A DNA stretch of 64,000 bases. Source: Blastomussa wellsi. Its lineage: Eukaryota > Cnidaria > Anthozoa > Scleractinia > Plerogyridae. Positions 22,614 through 36,400 of this stretch are shown piece after piece (position 1 is the first letter of the stretch; each line of letters begins with the position of its first letter). The position numbers and the translations under genes were made by a program. The stretch spans positions 5,983,116 through 6,047,115 of the forward strand of contig OX393563.1 in NCBI GenBank assembly GCA_947652115.1, in the 5' to 3' direction. The notes below the pieces were generated by a model. That model was not told where the DNA came from and searched no databases. It saw nothing but the letters and a program-made list of their open reading frames with translations.

Positions 22614-25309
22614 CTATAAAATGGAAGTTAGAAGTACATTTGTACAAGGTATAAAATTAAGTGACATGGTTGAATAGTTCGAGGGTTGAGCTTCGCTTGA
22701 AAGCACTAAAAATCCTTTCATGTAATCACGAGAACTTTCGCCGAATCTTTAAAATTACTCGTAATTAATGACGGTCCACCATGACAGTTCTACTCTCGTA
22801 CTAATACCCAGATCCCTGTCGTTGCTGCGTGGGAAGACAGTCTTCAGACTTCAGTTATCAGAAACACGCTGAAAAGCGTAATTCGGCAAGTGGACAACAT
22901 TTGACGTGGTATGTGAAGCTAAATGAGTTTTAGGATTTTTTAAAAATTAATTATTCTAATGGTGTGAGTTCGCTGAATATGAGTTCGGACGCTAGGCCCA
23001 AGGCCCTCAGCTGGGGAGCGGGAGGAGGTGACCATATGCATAGTTGCGTCACAAATTTGATAGGGTGCAGGCCTTCTTATAAGAACGGCCACAGAAGTAG
23101 CATCTAAGAAGCAATTTGTCGGCAACTAAGAGACAGGTAAATGACTTTAATCCCGGCAAATGGTGTGTGTCCAAGTTATGTCATGAAGTGAACTGAAAAT
23201 TGACTTTGCGGGGCGTATTGTAGAGCCGTGTTTATTTGTAAACATTCCCCGATAAACGTTAGCACATGCGCTTGAAGTTTTGACATTATACATTCCGTGC
23301 TTGTCGGTTTCGCAGATTTAAACATGATCAGTCACACAGACAACATTTGTTGTATTTTTTCGCTAGATGGCGCTAGCTATCTGGGTCTTTTCGGATTACA
23401 AAACGCTGCAAGACAAAAGTTCAGAAGTTCATAACATGTAACTTTCCCTCCATGCATGGGTCGGCGTCGAGTTGCTCACCCAGAAATACTCACCTCCAAA
23501 TACTCTGATACACTCGATTCGTTGAATGCTCCGAGACCTGTAAAATCTATTTCGCTGCAAATTTTCCATTTCGGGAGTAGAACGTATATAACAATCGGAA
23601 ATGTACTAATGCACTTATCAATGCGTTACACTTTATATAACGGCCGAAGGTCACGTTCCTACTTGATTAAGATTTGATCAGTTTCGAAGTCGCATTTACA
23701 AGTAGTGTCACGACTTGTATTCAGGGCCTTAGCCTAATTGTTTGGTCACTCTGCAAAGCGGTTAAAAGGAACGTCATGCAAATTAGTCTTCATTTATCTT
23801 TGCGTTTCGCCCCAAAACAATCAGTCAAATACTTTTAATACTTTTTTTTAATTATTAATGTAAGTGACTGTTTCAACTCTTCCTCGGCGTCAACTGGCGC
23901 AATACAAGATGCACCTCACTGAGGTCCTCATCGGGGTATTTAAATTCCTGTATTCTGTATCCACATTAGCCAAACCCTTCCGCGCTATATTAATTATGCG
24001 AGCCTTGTATTTGTGTATTGTCCTTTGCTCTAATCTAAGTAAATGAACTTAAATTTGCATGAAGAAGAATATTAAAACGAGGTGAAATGAACTAAAAATT
24101 AGTTCCGAGTGTTTGCGCGTCATTAATATTTTTGCATTGTTTATTGTTTCAATCAAAAATATGACAAGAGAATGTAACTGCGCTTTATAATTTTTCAGCC
24201 TTGGTCGATGGAAGTTATAATTAGTACTTAGTTAAGTGACAAGGCTATCTGAGAGCGCATTATTTTATTTGCAGCAGTTTAAAAAAATAACATATACATT
24301 TAGCCAAGCCTAAAAAGCAGAGCTACGTAGTTTTGCTGGTTCTAGCGTGAGCAACTACTCAAGAAAGATTCCACAGAAGATAATCGTCACTCCCAGTTCA
24401 ATATTATCTTGATTTGATGTAAGAATTGACAATAAACTCTTGATCATCATATCTCAGTATATTCGTGTTTTTCATTTGACAAAGTAAGAGGCTGCAAGTA
24501 CAATTTCAGTGCATTTCAAGTAAGTTTCGTTTATTGGATCTCAGTGGTTTAACGTGTTTGAACAACTCAGGCATTTCGCGATCGCTTGTGATTTCATTGC
24601 CAGCTTTATCATGTGAAAATCAATATCATAAAATAAATGTTAGGCAGGCCTTTCTGTATTCAGAGTAGAAGTCTGATAAAGGTTTGTGTAGCCTGCAGAG
24701 CAGGCGGTTTTTGCGGGTGGAATGCTTCGAAAACAGCGACGATCGCTGTTTTCGAAGTATTCCCCGCACAAAAACCGCCTGCTTTGCAGGCTAAGGTTTG
24801 TGCGCAGTTAAAATTCATGATCGATTGTTCTCTTGTACCACAGGATAGCCAAGAATTGATGGTCGTCAGGCGTCCTCGGACTTGTAACTTCAAGTCGTCG
24901 ATTAATTTGATCTGGCAATTTATTTCTTGGCCCTGATTGGTCCAAAATGTAATTAAACGCAATCAGATTAATATACTGAACTTGGGACCATCTTAAATGT
25001 TTGTATACAAGCGTGGATTGAGATGACAGCGAGCTAAACAGACGTACTTTTGCGGTAATTTTGCATAGATTGCTGGGCCGCCTAGCATGGAGTGCATTTT
25101 TTATCACGAGTTCCATTATGAAATTGCAATGCAAGTTCGCTTGGGTAGGGAGTTAGGGAGTTGATCTTTTTTATTAGAACAGAAACAAAAGAGGAAGCTA
25201 TTGCCGCGAAAAGAAAGATTTGTTAATTAATAGAAGTAGGAATCTTTGCAGTGGTAAACATTGTTGACAAAACTTCTAATTTTAATCCACATCTACCTTT
25301 TTCTTTTAG
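22614..25309. other. Intergenic DNA upstream of choline transporter copy A
   Basis: No convincing exon is seen. It holds the small palindrome at 24689-24792 and AT-rich unique DNA. The first (non-coding) exon and promoter of transporter copy A should lie here because the coding exon has a 5' splice acceptor, but I cannot place them. Confidence 0.35.
24689..24792. mobile_element. Near-perfect palindrome flanked by 10-bp direct repeats
   Basis: The arms of about 48 bp (GCCTGCAGAGCAGGCGG... and ...CCGCCTGCTTTGCAGGC) meet at CGACGATCG. AAGGTTTGTG occurs just outside both ends (24679-24688 and 24793-24802), consistent with a target-site duplication. Confidence 0.65.
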
Positions 25310-25351
25310 ATTCTTCTAAAATTCATCGGTTACTAGAAGCGTTCAACAGGC
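25310..25351 (+). other. 5' UTR part of the first coding exon, copy A
   Basis: TTCTTTTAG at 25301-25309 is a splice acceptor 42 bases before the ATG. The same arrangement precedes copies B (acceptor ends 33446) and C (ends 45366), so an upstream non-coding exon is predicted for all three. Confidence 0.6.
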
Positions 25352-28300
25352 ATGGCGGACATCAACATTGTTGGTGTGGTAGCGATTATCGTATTTTATT
25401 TGCTGATCCTCTTTGTTGGCCTCTGGGCCGCTCGCCGACGAAAAAAAGGCGAAGAAGAAGCCATGTTGGCGGGCAGAAGTATTGGAATATTTGTTGGTAC
25501 TTTCACTATGACAGGTACAAACCTTGATGTAATATATCAAACGCGAGAGACTGTTTCATCACATTTCCAAACATCGAGAAGAGAGTTGAAAATACGACGC
25601 GCAGCGGAGTATTTTTGTCGAACTTCGAGGTGTTTGGAAATGTGATGAAACACTGTCCCGAGTGTTTGATATATCTTCTCAATCGAAACTAAAACTACGG
25701 AGAAAACGAAGAAATAAAATGGTAAAAATCTATGCTAATTAAGATCACATTTCCAAATCACGGTTTCCCTTGTTTTAGAGTTATTTTGACTTCGAGTAGT
25801 CCCGAGTCTCCACCCGAGTGCATCGCGATTCGTGTTTTCTCGTGATAGGTGATTTTCGTGCGCGTGCCGTCCCATTCGACAACCCCTGAGAATAAGAAAT
25901 GACTACTCCCGTTGCATTTATTTTATTAACTTTCATTTCTGAAAAAAGTAAGGAGGAGTTCAAACGTTTAAATGGAAAAGAATGCAGCGAACTTAACGTT
26001 GACGTGTTCGTTCGCCCCTTTAATTTGCAACAAATTATATTTTTCTTCATGCCGTTTTCTTATCTATCGATATCTTTTAACAAGTCTTCTTTTTTATTCA
26101 TAGACGATACATATGTGTCGTCTTTAAAAGCCATTTTTGGCTAAAGACATTTTGCTATGCGCTAAAACTGATCGATGAAGTCAAATTAGTCTAGCTGAAT
26201 CTGGCTTCCTTTTATTTGCGTGGGTTTGATGTTGTACTGATTTTCATTTGGGGGCTTTCGCTGTATTATAGACTATGCTAAGCTTGTTTGTTTTCTTAGC
26301 AACATGGGTTGGAGGAGGATACATTAATGGCACTGCAGAAGTGGTGTTTGACCAAGCTCAAGGTCTCGTCTGGGCACAGGCGCCCTGGGGCTATGCGTTA
26401 AGCCTGGTTATAGGTGAGTGAACGCAAACTGAAGACGGTCGTTGTTTGCGTAATTTAGAGAAATTTTTCGATTGAGTGGCCAATCACAAAGGACACGGAC
26501 AATCATGGGAACCAATCGCCGAAGCGCGGGAAACCATGTGAGCGAGTCACGATTCGTTCTTGTTTTGATTGAGAAAGTGGCGCGAATTTTTCAACCAATC
26601 ACTAAGCGTAGTGATGCAAACCAATGCAAACGTGAATTACTTTCGACAGTTAAGTGAAAATCACTCTAACGAACACACAAAACTCGCAGAAACAACCACT
26701 ATTTATAGCAAGTGAATCGACCTTGGTACCGACCAAGGTATCGAGAGATTTAACGCCTTTTTCTGTTTCTTAGGTGGTTTAGCTTTTGCTAAAATCATGC
26801 GAAAAAAAGAGTACTTTACAATGCTGGACCCTTTCCAGGAAAAATACGGTCTCCGTATGGGCGGACTGTTATACATTCCGGCTTTGCTGGGTGAGATATT
26901 TTGGTCGGCAGCCATTTTAGCTGCCCTTGGAGCCACCGTCAGCGTCGTAATCAACTTGGATCGCTTCACTTCAATCATCGTTTCGGCGTGCATCGCAATT
27001 TTCTACACGCTGATTGGAGGGCTTTATTCCGTGGCTTACACCGATGTGATCCAACTCCTCTGCATCTTCGTTGGACTGGTGAGTATTGTCAGTGGTTTGT
27101 ACCGCTGAAGCGTGCGCATCCAACGCGAAGATATACGTACGGGTGGGGATAGGTTTCTACACGTCACCACTTTCGGATTTAGCGCTCTTTTTCTAAGGCA
27201 AACAAATTTTCTAAATATAGCAAAACCGCAACGACAAACCAATGATCGTGTACCATATGGCAACTAGCAACATTATCGTTCGCGGTACTTTGCAGTTTTC
27301 ACGTCTACCATACGTGGCCCGATCCAGTCACAGCTGTAAACATAATAACAATGTTTTGAATGGAAAATTGGCAGAAGAATTCTTTTTCTATAAGCTTACA
27401 ACAAGGTGAAAAGGATGAAACTTAAAAACAAGTTGAAGACATTTTATATCAGAACTTTCAGAAAGTTTTAGTACACAGCTTTTATTTTTCTTTTATTCCC
27501 ATTGTATCTCAATAAAACCCTTTATTTTGCACCTATTCGTGTGAACGACGCCCGGATGTTCTTCTCTCTGACAAACCTCTTCTCCCCCCTCGTTAGTGGC
27601 TCAGTATTCCATTCGCCATGACGAATTCAGCGGTGAGCAGCATCTCGACAAACTCCTCACAGTGGGTGGGTGAGTGGTCAACCACGTACACTGGAGTGTG
27701 GCTGGACTTTGCTCTGCTGTTGGTAAATATCGCTCTCCAAACACTTTGAAATCAACGATTTGTTTGCTTCTACATTTATACGTTTGTAAGCTGTGTTAGT
27801 CAACGTGGGGGGGGGGGGGGTTATCGTGCTTGTCGCTAATGAGTGTTTTCCCGCGCCTTTCGCCCCTTAAACGTTTTTCCCGCGTTTGCGACCATTGTAC
27901 ACGTGATTTCCCGCACTTGCCACCGGTTACCTCAGCATTTTCTTCCTATTTTCGCAAAATATGTTTTCTGAAATGTTGATATCCTTTACCAGTCAATAAC
28001 AGTGAAGTCAACTTCAATTCAACGCGAGGAGAAAAATCGGCCCCAAAGCCTTACGTATAATGATCGATCGCCAAGGGAGCTTCCTACGCAGATATCCTTT
28101 GGGCTCGTCACGCAAGGCCTTGAGGTTTTTATTAAGTGGATTTTTTTTTATTTTTTACTTATTTCACATTTGAATTTCAACATTTCAGAAAGTGCTTCTT
28201 TAACTATTTTTTGTTGTCTCTGATAATGATTCCTGATTATGTGTGATAAAAATAATTTGATAAATTACAACAACATAGATACGTGATTTGTTTCCTGTGC

Positions 28301-29986
28301 AGATATTTGGTGGTATTCCATGGCAAGTTTACTTTCAGCGCGTGCTGTCTTGTAAGACAGCGGCTAAAGCCAAGGGCCTCTCCTTGGCAGCCTCGTTTGG
28401 GTGTTTACTGATGGCCATCCCAGCGGTCCTGATTGGAGCTATTGGCGCCTCCGCAGGTAAATAATGAAAAAGCAACAATAACAATACCCTTTCCACTCAA
28501 AAAATAATAAGCCGATGCTTATCCTGGAGTTTTCGTTGCTTCACTCTAGATTGGACCAAGACTGATTTCTTTACGCCATCTGAGAACGCTACAAACCAAA
28601 CCGTGGAGTTTGACAAGTCCCTAGTCCTTCCCATGGTGCTTCAGTACCTCACACCGACCGCCGTATCGTTTGTGGGGCTCGGCGCTGTGTCAGCCGCTGT
28701 CATGTCTTCCGCGGACTCCAGCATCTTATCCGCCAGCTCCATGTTTTCTCGAAATATTTATAAACTTATCTTCAGACAAAAGGTTTGTGATTACTGCTGG
28801 TACATAATTACATGTCGCTAGGTGTATACCCACGTATGTCCATAACTTCTACCTTCATTTTTAACCCCCCGCCCCCTTCTCTCTCTATGGATGAGTACCT
28901 CCGTAACAAAGCCGTTAGGAATATTTTTCCAAAGGAGCCGACAAAATTGTGAACCCCTCGAGGGTGTAGGAATCGTATCAACCATACACAATAGCGCCGC
29001 CGTGTTCCTGTTTTGTTTCTTCGCGTCTTGATCGACCATCCATGACGGATGGGAGGGGTCGTTGGGAGCATAATAACATACCTTCTTGTGTGTATGCGCA
29101 ATGCTCGCTTTCACTGCTAAAATTTGTGTCAGCATAGGGTGTGTCAAATTTTTTTCAGAATAGGGTGTGTTGAGGCTCGGTACATTTAGTTCGAGAGTGG
29201 TGGTAAATTTGGGGGATTATGAGCCTTAAGTAAGTGCAGTGATCGTATCAGCGAAGTGAGGATAAAAAAAAGTAGACTAACCAGCGAACCCTCGATACGT
29301 TATGATGAGACGTTTTGTGGAGAAAAATTTGACAATAGTTTAATGGTCTTTGATGTCCTCTCTCATCAGCGTTACTCCGTACACCTGGATAACCCCACTT
29401 CTCAGTGTTAGTGCTTTATTCTCCGAGATAACTCGCATTCTAGTGTTGAACATACGAATTTTAACCTCATTTCTAGGCCTCTGAGAAGGAAGTCGTGTGG
29501 GTGATGCGTATAGCCATATTTGGAGTTGGCGCGGCCGCTACAGCAATGGCTCTGGCCGTGAGCTCTATTTACAGCTTATGGGCGTTATGCAGTGACCTGG
29601 TATACGTCATACTGTTCCCGCAGCTGTGTTGCGTCATCTATCTTGATGGCACTAACACTTATGGATCCTTCATGGGTTACGTACTGGGGCTTATACTGCG
29701 CGTGGGGGGAGGGGAGGATAAAATTGGTATTCCACCGTTCATCAAGTACCCGTATTACAATGACACGGATGGTCAACTGTTTCCTTTCCGTACCCTGTCT
29801 ATGATCGTTTCTTTTGTCACTATCGTTGTGGTATCTTACTCGCTGAAGTTTCTGTTTGAGAGAGAGATTCTACCGCCATCGCTTGATTTCCTACACTGCT
29901 TTAGGAAGTATGACTTGGCGAAACAAGGCGGCGAGGCAAACGAGAAATATATCATGGAAGAACGAGACAAAAACGGGGCACTTTGA
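25352..29986 (+). CDS. SLC5A7: High-affinity choline transporter, SLC5A7/CHT1-like, copy A
   Basis: Exons: 25352-25514, 26300-26413, 26774-27078, 27597-27722, 28303-28456, 28550-28782, 29477-29986; 534 residues. It is a sodium-coupled solute carrier of the LeuT fold; the CHT1 branch takes up choline at the plasma membrane. The match runs end to end: N-terminal [19 protein letters not shown], then [71 protein letters not shown] and [10 protein letters not shown]. About 13 membrane segments are expected. A loop near exon 6 has two N-glycosylation sequons (NAT, NQT). The C-terminal tail ([15 protein letters not shown]) is shorter than in vertebrate CHT1 and unlike copies B and C. AATAAA lies at 30073-30078. 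All splice sites are GT-AG. Substrate is inferred from family; choline-like compounds other than choline are possible. Confidence 0.93.
25533..25674. mobile_element. Palindromic MITE 18 bp after a splice donor
   Basis: The arms ATATATCAAACGCGAGAGAC... and its inverse ...GTGTTTGATATAT share TTTCATCACATTTCCAAACA in both orientations. It lies in intron 1 of copy A. Copies B and C lack it. Confidence 0.65.
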
Positions 29987-31440
29987 GCTGTAAATAAGTT
30001 TTGGATATACGATTTAATATGCTGTAAACATTTTATTTGTCCATTCTGACGCAGGTAAACGTACAAAAGTATAATAAAGCTAATAACGCCTCCCTCAGGA
30101 TATACAGCGTTTTCACGTGACGTCATAAAATCCTAAAATGCAAAACCGAAGAGCCACCAGACTCAGGCATAAGAGGCGGCTAAATTTATATTTGTGTACG
30201 ACTTTTCATTTTAACAGCATTCATCGTTTGGAAACTAGCGCAATTTGAATTTCAGTGTTATGGCGGTGTTATGACTTACCGTTTCGTTCATATATGTCGA
30301 AAAGCACATAAGTATTAGGAAAAGTGTTTATATGAACATTTGTTTGTTCAAAACAGCTAAGCAGTCGCTCAGATAACCAAAGTAAACTCCAGATCTTTAC
30401 ACTATTTCCGGCCTGGCGTCTCTAACTGGGCTCTGTAAATTTGTGCGAGAATTTTCGACCAATATCTGAAGTTTGGAACAATGCACACGCCTGAAACTTG
30501 GAGAAGTGTTTTTTTTATTTATATTCTATAATGTCGTAGTTTCTCCACTGAATGGTTATCGATTTATTTTTTTGGTCACGTGAGTGGGTTGTTAAAAAGT
30601 CAATGTACCGCTAATGTACGGCTAATCCGACAGAAATCCTTATGAAATGTTAAAGAACTGGTATTTATATTCACCTTGAACAACGCTGAATTGGAACATC
30701 TGGGCCTCTAGTTATATTATGATTAATAATGATTTTCAGCCAACCAATAAAATGATTCCCGTAGGTTTGCTTGCCCGTCATCTTAGATTTTGTAGTAATC
30801 ATTTCCTTTTTTTTATATTTATAAGCTTTGAATTGTGGCCGAACTGTGTAAATCGAAAAGAGCCCGCACATTATGAATAAACAAAATAATATTATTTCTA
30901 ATTTTGAGTTTTTGTTCACATGCGCTTCACCTAATCTTTGATTACCACTAGTATATTAGCCCTTCTTTTCAGGTAACGCGTTTCAAACAAGCAAGCTAGA
31001 TTAGCTGTTGTCAGTCAGCCATCAAATAACCCATTGAAACAACTTGCACGCGAACGAAGATTTGCCAAAACTGGCACCTGTTAATTACCCCGACTGTAAA
31101 ACGCTTACCATCAGCTGTCAAAGAGCAATATTTTTAACCGCTAGCCCTAAATTTCGAGTGGTCGCTTGCTACTTTCGAGATTTATTATCGCTAGCTACTT
31201 TTCAAAACTTTATGAAATGAAATGCGTGAAAAGTTGTCTCAATTTTTATCCCTGACATCTGAAAAGTTAAATTATATAAAGCGCCATCAAAGTCCTCTTC
31301 AGGCCGATGATATGGTATGGATTTCAAGGTCAGCTCCGGTGATGGGCTAGCATTCCGTCCAGGAGAGGTAGAAATAATCTTAGAAAGGAGGTCCTTGTCA
31401 GCTAGAGCGGAACTTTCCCGGCCCAAGTCGCTGTTTTTTT

Positions 31441-31600
31441 GCATCGACAGTTATTTGAAAAAGAACGCTTTGAAATCGCGCGCGTATTATTTTAAAAATA
31501 GGCCCCCGCGCGCCGTTCGTATCCAGAGGTCTCCCAACACCATTTTGATTCGGACCCCCGCGCGCTTACCCGTGCGAGCCAAACGAGCGACTTGAATCAA
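31441..31600 (+). repeat. Interspersed repeat, short copy (related to 46625-47085)
   Basis: It shares TTATTTGAAAAAGA, GAAATCGCGCGCG, an ATTTTGATTCGGA-type segment and AACGAGCGACTTG in the same order with the longer copy in intron 2 of transporter C. Confidence 0.5.
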
Positions 31601-32619
31601 GTATAGGAATTTGCCTATCTGCCTTCTTCGGGGCGAAAACGAAAAATGCATAACCAGATTGTAAACTTAATTCAGACAAACAACTCCGCAGTACCTATCC
31701 TAGCTCTACAGTGTTTGTAGAGAGGTACCTCGCGGGGATCAAGCTCTTGACTTTGTTCTGATAATTGTGGGTGCGATTACCATCACGTAACAATAACATG
31801 ATCGCGCACGCAATCAAACGTGTTCGCCTACTCCTCGGAATTATAAAGACAAAATTAAGAATTAGCACTGGTGTAAAGCCTTTCAGCTAAAATGAGTTTG
31901 ACTTGTATCAAATAAGAATGTTAGTGAACCCATTTTTGCATGAGACAGTTTGCACTAGGAACCGCTTTGAAACAGAGCCAAAACGGTGTCCCAGAAATAA
32001 TATATTGGTGTACTGCCCGGGGGATGGGGGGGGGGGGCGGGGGGTGGTGAGGAGTACTTCTCGGAATGTTTGGTATAACCTGACCGTCCAACCTGAGTTC
32101 TAGAAATTGCATCTGATGCCCTTAAATATCGATCCCGAAATTTAGCCTTCAACTGAATCCCTATTTTACGCTAAAACGGCTTAATTAAACATCCGGGGCA
32201 GTGCGAACATTATACATGCCAAATAGCCCCCTTCGCAAGATTTTGTGACGAGCGGGTACTGAACGGCTGGGCTGGACCTGGGCTGGACTTTGCCTTATAA
32301 TTATACCTTTAAACAAACAAACAAACGCCCCTTTTTGTGCCCTCATACCTGTGTCATTTAAGTTTTATTGAGTTCGCACCAAGCGCGCCTGAGACAGCAT
32401 CCCAACTGCTTACAGAAAGGTATGATTTGTTAGTTTGTTTTAGAATGCAAAAGATCGATATAATGAAACCATTATAACGAGATAATCCGTTTGAAAATAG
32501 TTGCTAAAGTTGTCTAAGTATCTGAACTCATATCTGTTGCGTAACCCAGACTCATACTCAAATACAGCTGCAGAAGTGCTAGTCAATCAAGGTTGAGTCT
32601 TGTACAATTTTTTCCACCA

Positions 32620-32990
32620 GTGTTTGTACGTTTTCGCCCAATAGGAAGAAACTTGAAGCTATTTAGATGATGGTTTAAAATCGAGATTCTGCATTTTGAC
32701 AGAGGCGCTGGTACAATTTTCCCCATATCTGATAAGAGTGTTTGGTAACCTGGCGAGGTCGTGGTTTGCTGTTTCTTTTGTTTTGTCTTATCGGTTTATA
32801 AGGCGTTTCATTTATTAAAATTAAAAGGAAAAACACAGAGGAAGAATCTTCTGTTATAATATTATTTTCTATTGTCCGGTTTTACGGTATAAGAAATTTG
32901 TTTGGAAGACCATAGTTTATAATTATAGTACTAGCTACTAGCTATGGGAAGACTGTGTGATTTTCTAAAGGGCACATTTTGTGGATGGAC
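32620..32990 (+). repeat. Upstream block of copy B, duplicated upstream of copy C
   Basis: This block shares with 42420-43380, in the same order, TTTAAAATCG.GATTCTGC, TTTTGAC, TTTCTTTTGTTTT, TTATCGGTTTATA, GTTTCATT.ATTAAA, TTCTATTGTC and GGAAGACTG. It lies about 0.5-0.9 kb before the ATG and may include promoter or first-exon sequence. Confidence 0.55.
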
Positions 32991-33482
32991 TGATGTTTTT
33001 GTACCACTAGTGTTACGTTTTGCAGGTGTCATGGTTTGACACTCGTAAATATCAACCAAACGCTCTTTTAAGCCGGCTGGTCATTGTTGAGTTGGATTGG
33101 CGTGAAGAAATGGTTGAATGAAAGGGAAGATTAAAGCAGGCTATGAGCCCCTGAACTAGGAATATGAATTGCTTATTGATGATATATGGTAAAAAGTAGG
33201 TTTTCATTTTTACAGCTGGCACTGCTGAAATTTAAAAGCACTGCAGTATTAGACAGTCTGATATCCTTCGCAAAATGAACACTAGCAAAGCTTTCTTCAA
33301 CAGCAAGGTTTTAAGCAATTTGTACTTCATGATTTTCCAATTTAGAGCTACTTAAAGAGGCTAGGTCACGCTATGGCAGTGCGCACCGAGGTTTGATATT
33401 TAATTTTCAGTTATGTCTGTCAAAATTCTATTGTTCCGCGTTGCAGATTCACAGCAAAAAAAGCTCATCCGTAAAGAAAAAC

Positions 33483-36400
33483 ATGGCGGAGATTAATATT
33501 GTTGGTGCAGTGGCGATTGTTGTGTTTTACATGTTAATCCTTGGTATTGGCCTCTGGGCTGCACGCCGACGAAAGGAAGGCGAAGAAGAAGCCATGTTAG
33601 CGGGCAGAAGTATTGGAATGGTTGTCGGCACCTTCACTTTGACAGGTAAAAAATGCATGGAACTCGAATTATGATTCTTAAGGAACCCATTTCCTGGGTT
33701 TTTACTGCAACTGACAGAATTCTCACGCGCACATTGGTCGAGAGCCTGCCTCGTCCCCAGGCGTCGCATCTTGGTCGTACTGGGTACGCTTTGCGTTTTG
33801 GGATTGATTTTGTACGGTTCGCGTGGCGCTGTGGGACTGATCATTAATCCCCGCGCTCCTGATTTCCCGTCTAACCTCCTTGACCGACCGGCGCCTGGGT
33901 ACGAGGCAGGGTCGAGAGCTAGAAAATATCCGGGGGCACTGCCTTAGATTTCGGTCAGGTGTGTATGTGCCGCGAAGGTTCTTTAAAACCTCTAGCCTGA
34001 CCGACCAGTAAACGTAATTTGATTCCCTATTGAAGGCCCAGACCCGGGAATTGACGCCCTAGCTATTCAAGAACAAAACGAAAACTAAGAAAGGAATGAA
34101 TGGTTCAACCTTATTTCGTTCCTGTCACGTAAATACAGTTTAAACAGACTGTTTCTTTTTCGTTTAGCTTGCCGTTTATGCATTGCAATTTTAGGTGCCC
34201 CATCTAAGGATCACACCAGGAACAATGAAAAAAGGGGCATAGCCCATGTATTGGAGTATTCCCCTCCCTGGGGTACAATTAGAGACCAAGTTTTTATGAA
34301 CGAATAATCAACGCAACCCTGCTGAGTTGACAATCGCTCGCAGAAATTTATACTAAAATAAAGGGTATTTTCACTCTTTATTTTGAACTAATATTTTAGA
34401 GTATTTTAAACGTTTACTGCTTTCTTGTTCCCATAGCAACTTGGGTTGGTGGAGGTTACATCAACGGCACAGCGGAAGTCCTCTACGATAAAACCCAAGG
34501 TCTCGTTTGGTGCCAAGCTCCCTGGGGTTATGCACTCAGTCTCGGGTTAGGTAAGTACGGAAGTGCATGCTAAATGCTGTAGTCCTCTGCATCTGTTATT
34601 TATAAGAACGCAAAAGGCATGGCATTGAAAATGGTGCCCAAATGCGAACGTTTCGTTCCGGCCGCAGCGCAAGTCAATAATGTTTTTTTGTTTTGGACTG
34701 GAAATCTTACAAAGACGCGCCCAGCTCACTAAGATTAAGCTTTTTTGTAGAGGAAGTTCCGACGTCACTCCGTTTTAACTTCGATCTTTTGGTGCAGCTG
34801 TGCCAGGTTGATAGTCTCAGTCAGGATGAAACAACTATCCAAAGCTGCTATCGGCATGTACTAAAACCAGGAGCACCGGAACACCCCAAGACCTCGGAAC
34901 ACGGAACACCGGAACAACAGACATACCGCCAGCTGTGCCAGGTTGATAGTCTCAGTCAGGACGAAACAACTATCCAAAGCTGCTATCGGCATGTACTAAA
35001 ACCAGGAGCACCGGAACACCCGGAACAACCAGGAACACGGAACACCGGAACACTCCAAGACCCCGGAACACGGAACACCGGAACAACAGACATACCATCA
35101 AATGCCAATAAATTTCTAAAAAAAAAATTATATAAAAAAATACAATTTTGGTGTTCCGGCGCGTTTTGTAAACGTCTGCTCACTCTCGATAGATGTCATG
35201 CATTGCCAATCAGATCGATGCGTTCTTCTAGACGTCTGTATATGTAAATTCTGTTTAAGAAATCCATGCTGCATATTCCGTAACAGCCGAGCGCCATGTT
35301 CATTGGTTGAGCACTTCACAGTGGCACGTTTTCACGGTTTTACTGCAAACGGAACTACGTCTCCACAGCGGCCTAGCTGCATGTGTAGCTAAAATAACCA
35401 AGAGAAAATGTATACAACTCATATTGCAGCCAAGGTCGTAGGCTTACCTCAGCCTAGTCCCTTGGCGTTCTCGGCTCAGGGGAGTCTGGAGTCTATCGTG
35501 AGTGATGACGTCAACGGTTACCCTCTTTTTCCTTGCATTCATTTTCGTCTCGTGCTCTTGGCTGGTAACGTTAAGCTGGGATTCATAAGGCCTCTTCAGT
35601 CTCTTTACCATAACACCTGTTTGTATTCAACAGAATCACTTAATATTAGCGTTACCTACTATTGTTAGCTTTTACTAATTTTAGCGATTTTGTTTGGGGA
35701 AGATTTGGCGACTATTAAATTTAGCGATTTTCCAACCAGCTTTTATCTAACATATAGCTTAAATGAAAATAAATGTTCAGAATTTAAAAGAACAGTGATC
35801 TGAAACTGAACGGACGTTATCGTTAGCAGAACAAAGTTATGATTGAAAATTATATCAGAAAATGGGTACTCAGTCCGGGAGAGCAGTCACGGGATCCATC
35901 TTTTAAAAAGTCGACTATGTTTAATTTTGTTTTCTCAAATTTAACGCGCGTATTCAATTTGACCGAAACAAATTTAGAGAATCTTTTCACAATTGCTATC
36001 CTTTGATTACCAGGTGGACTACTCTTCGCTAAGATCATGCGTGAAAGGGAGTACGTTACAATGATTGACCCATTCCAGGAAAAGTACGGTCCGCGCATGG
36101 GCGGACTGCTATACATTCCAGCTCTGATGGGCGAGATATTTTGGTCTGGTGCCATCTTATCAGCTCTCGGCGCCACAGTTAGCGTCGTTATCGGCTTGGA
36201 TCGCTTCACGTCCGTTATTGTTTCTGCGGGCATCGCGATCTTCTACACACTTTTAGGAGGGCTCTACTCGGTGGCTTACACTGATGTGATCCAACTCTTG
36301 TGCATCTTCTTTGGACTGGTGAGTATGTGATGCAAACTACGCACCCTCGGGTGACATCTGAGCCCACTGCGTTCGTCTTTGAAGTTGCTAAGCAACATGA

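Larger units (their letters stand above)
29987..33446. other. Intergenic DNA between transporter copies A and B
   Basis: It contains the poly(A) signal of copy A, a SINE 3'-end fragment near 31317-31380 (GATGGGCTAGCATTCCGTCC), a GC-rich repeat at 31441-31600 related to 46625-47085, a G-run element near 32010-32090, and the duplicated upstream block 32620-32990. No gene is recognised. Confidence 0.4.

Noticed and set aside
33393..33482. In-frame ATG upstream of the start of transporter B
   Set aside because: A splice acceptor ends at 33446, and copies A and C start at the ATG equivalent to 33483.
34693..35247. 184-codon plus-strand ORF in intron 2 of transporter B
   Set aside because: It is made of the tandem duplication and GGAACACC microsatellite; low complexity, no domain, no splice context.
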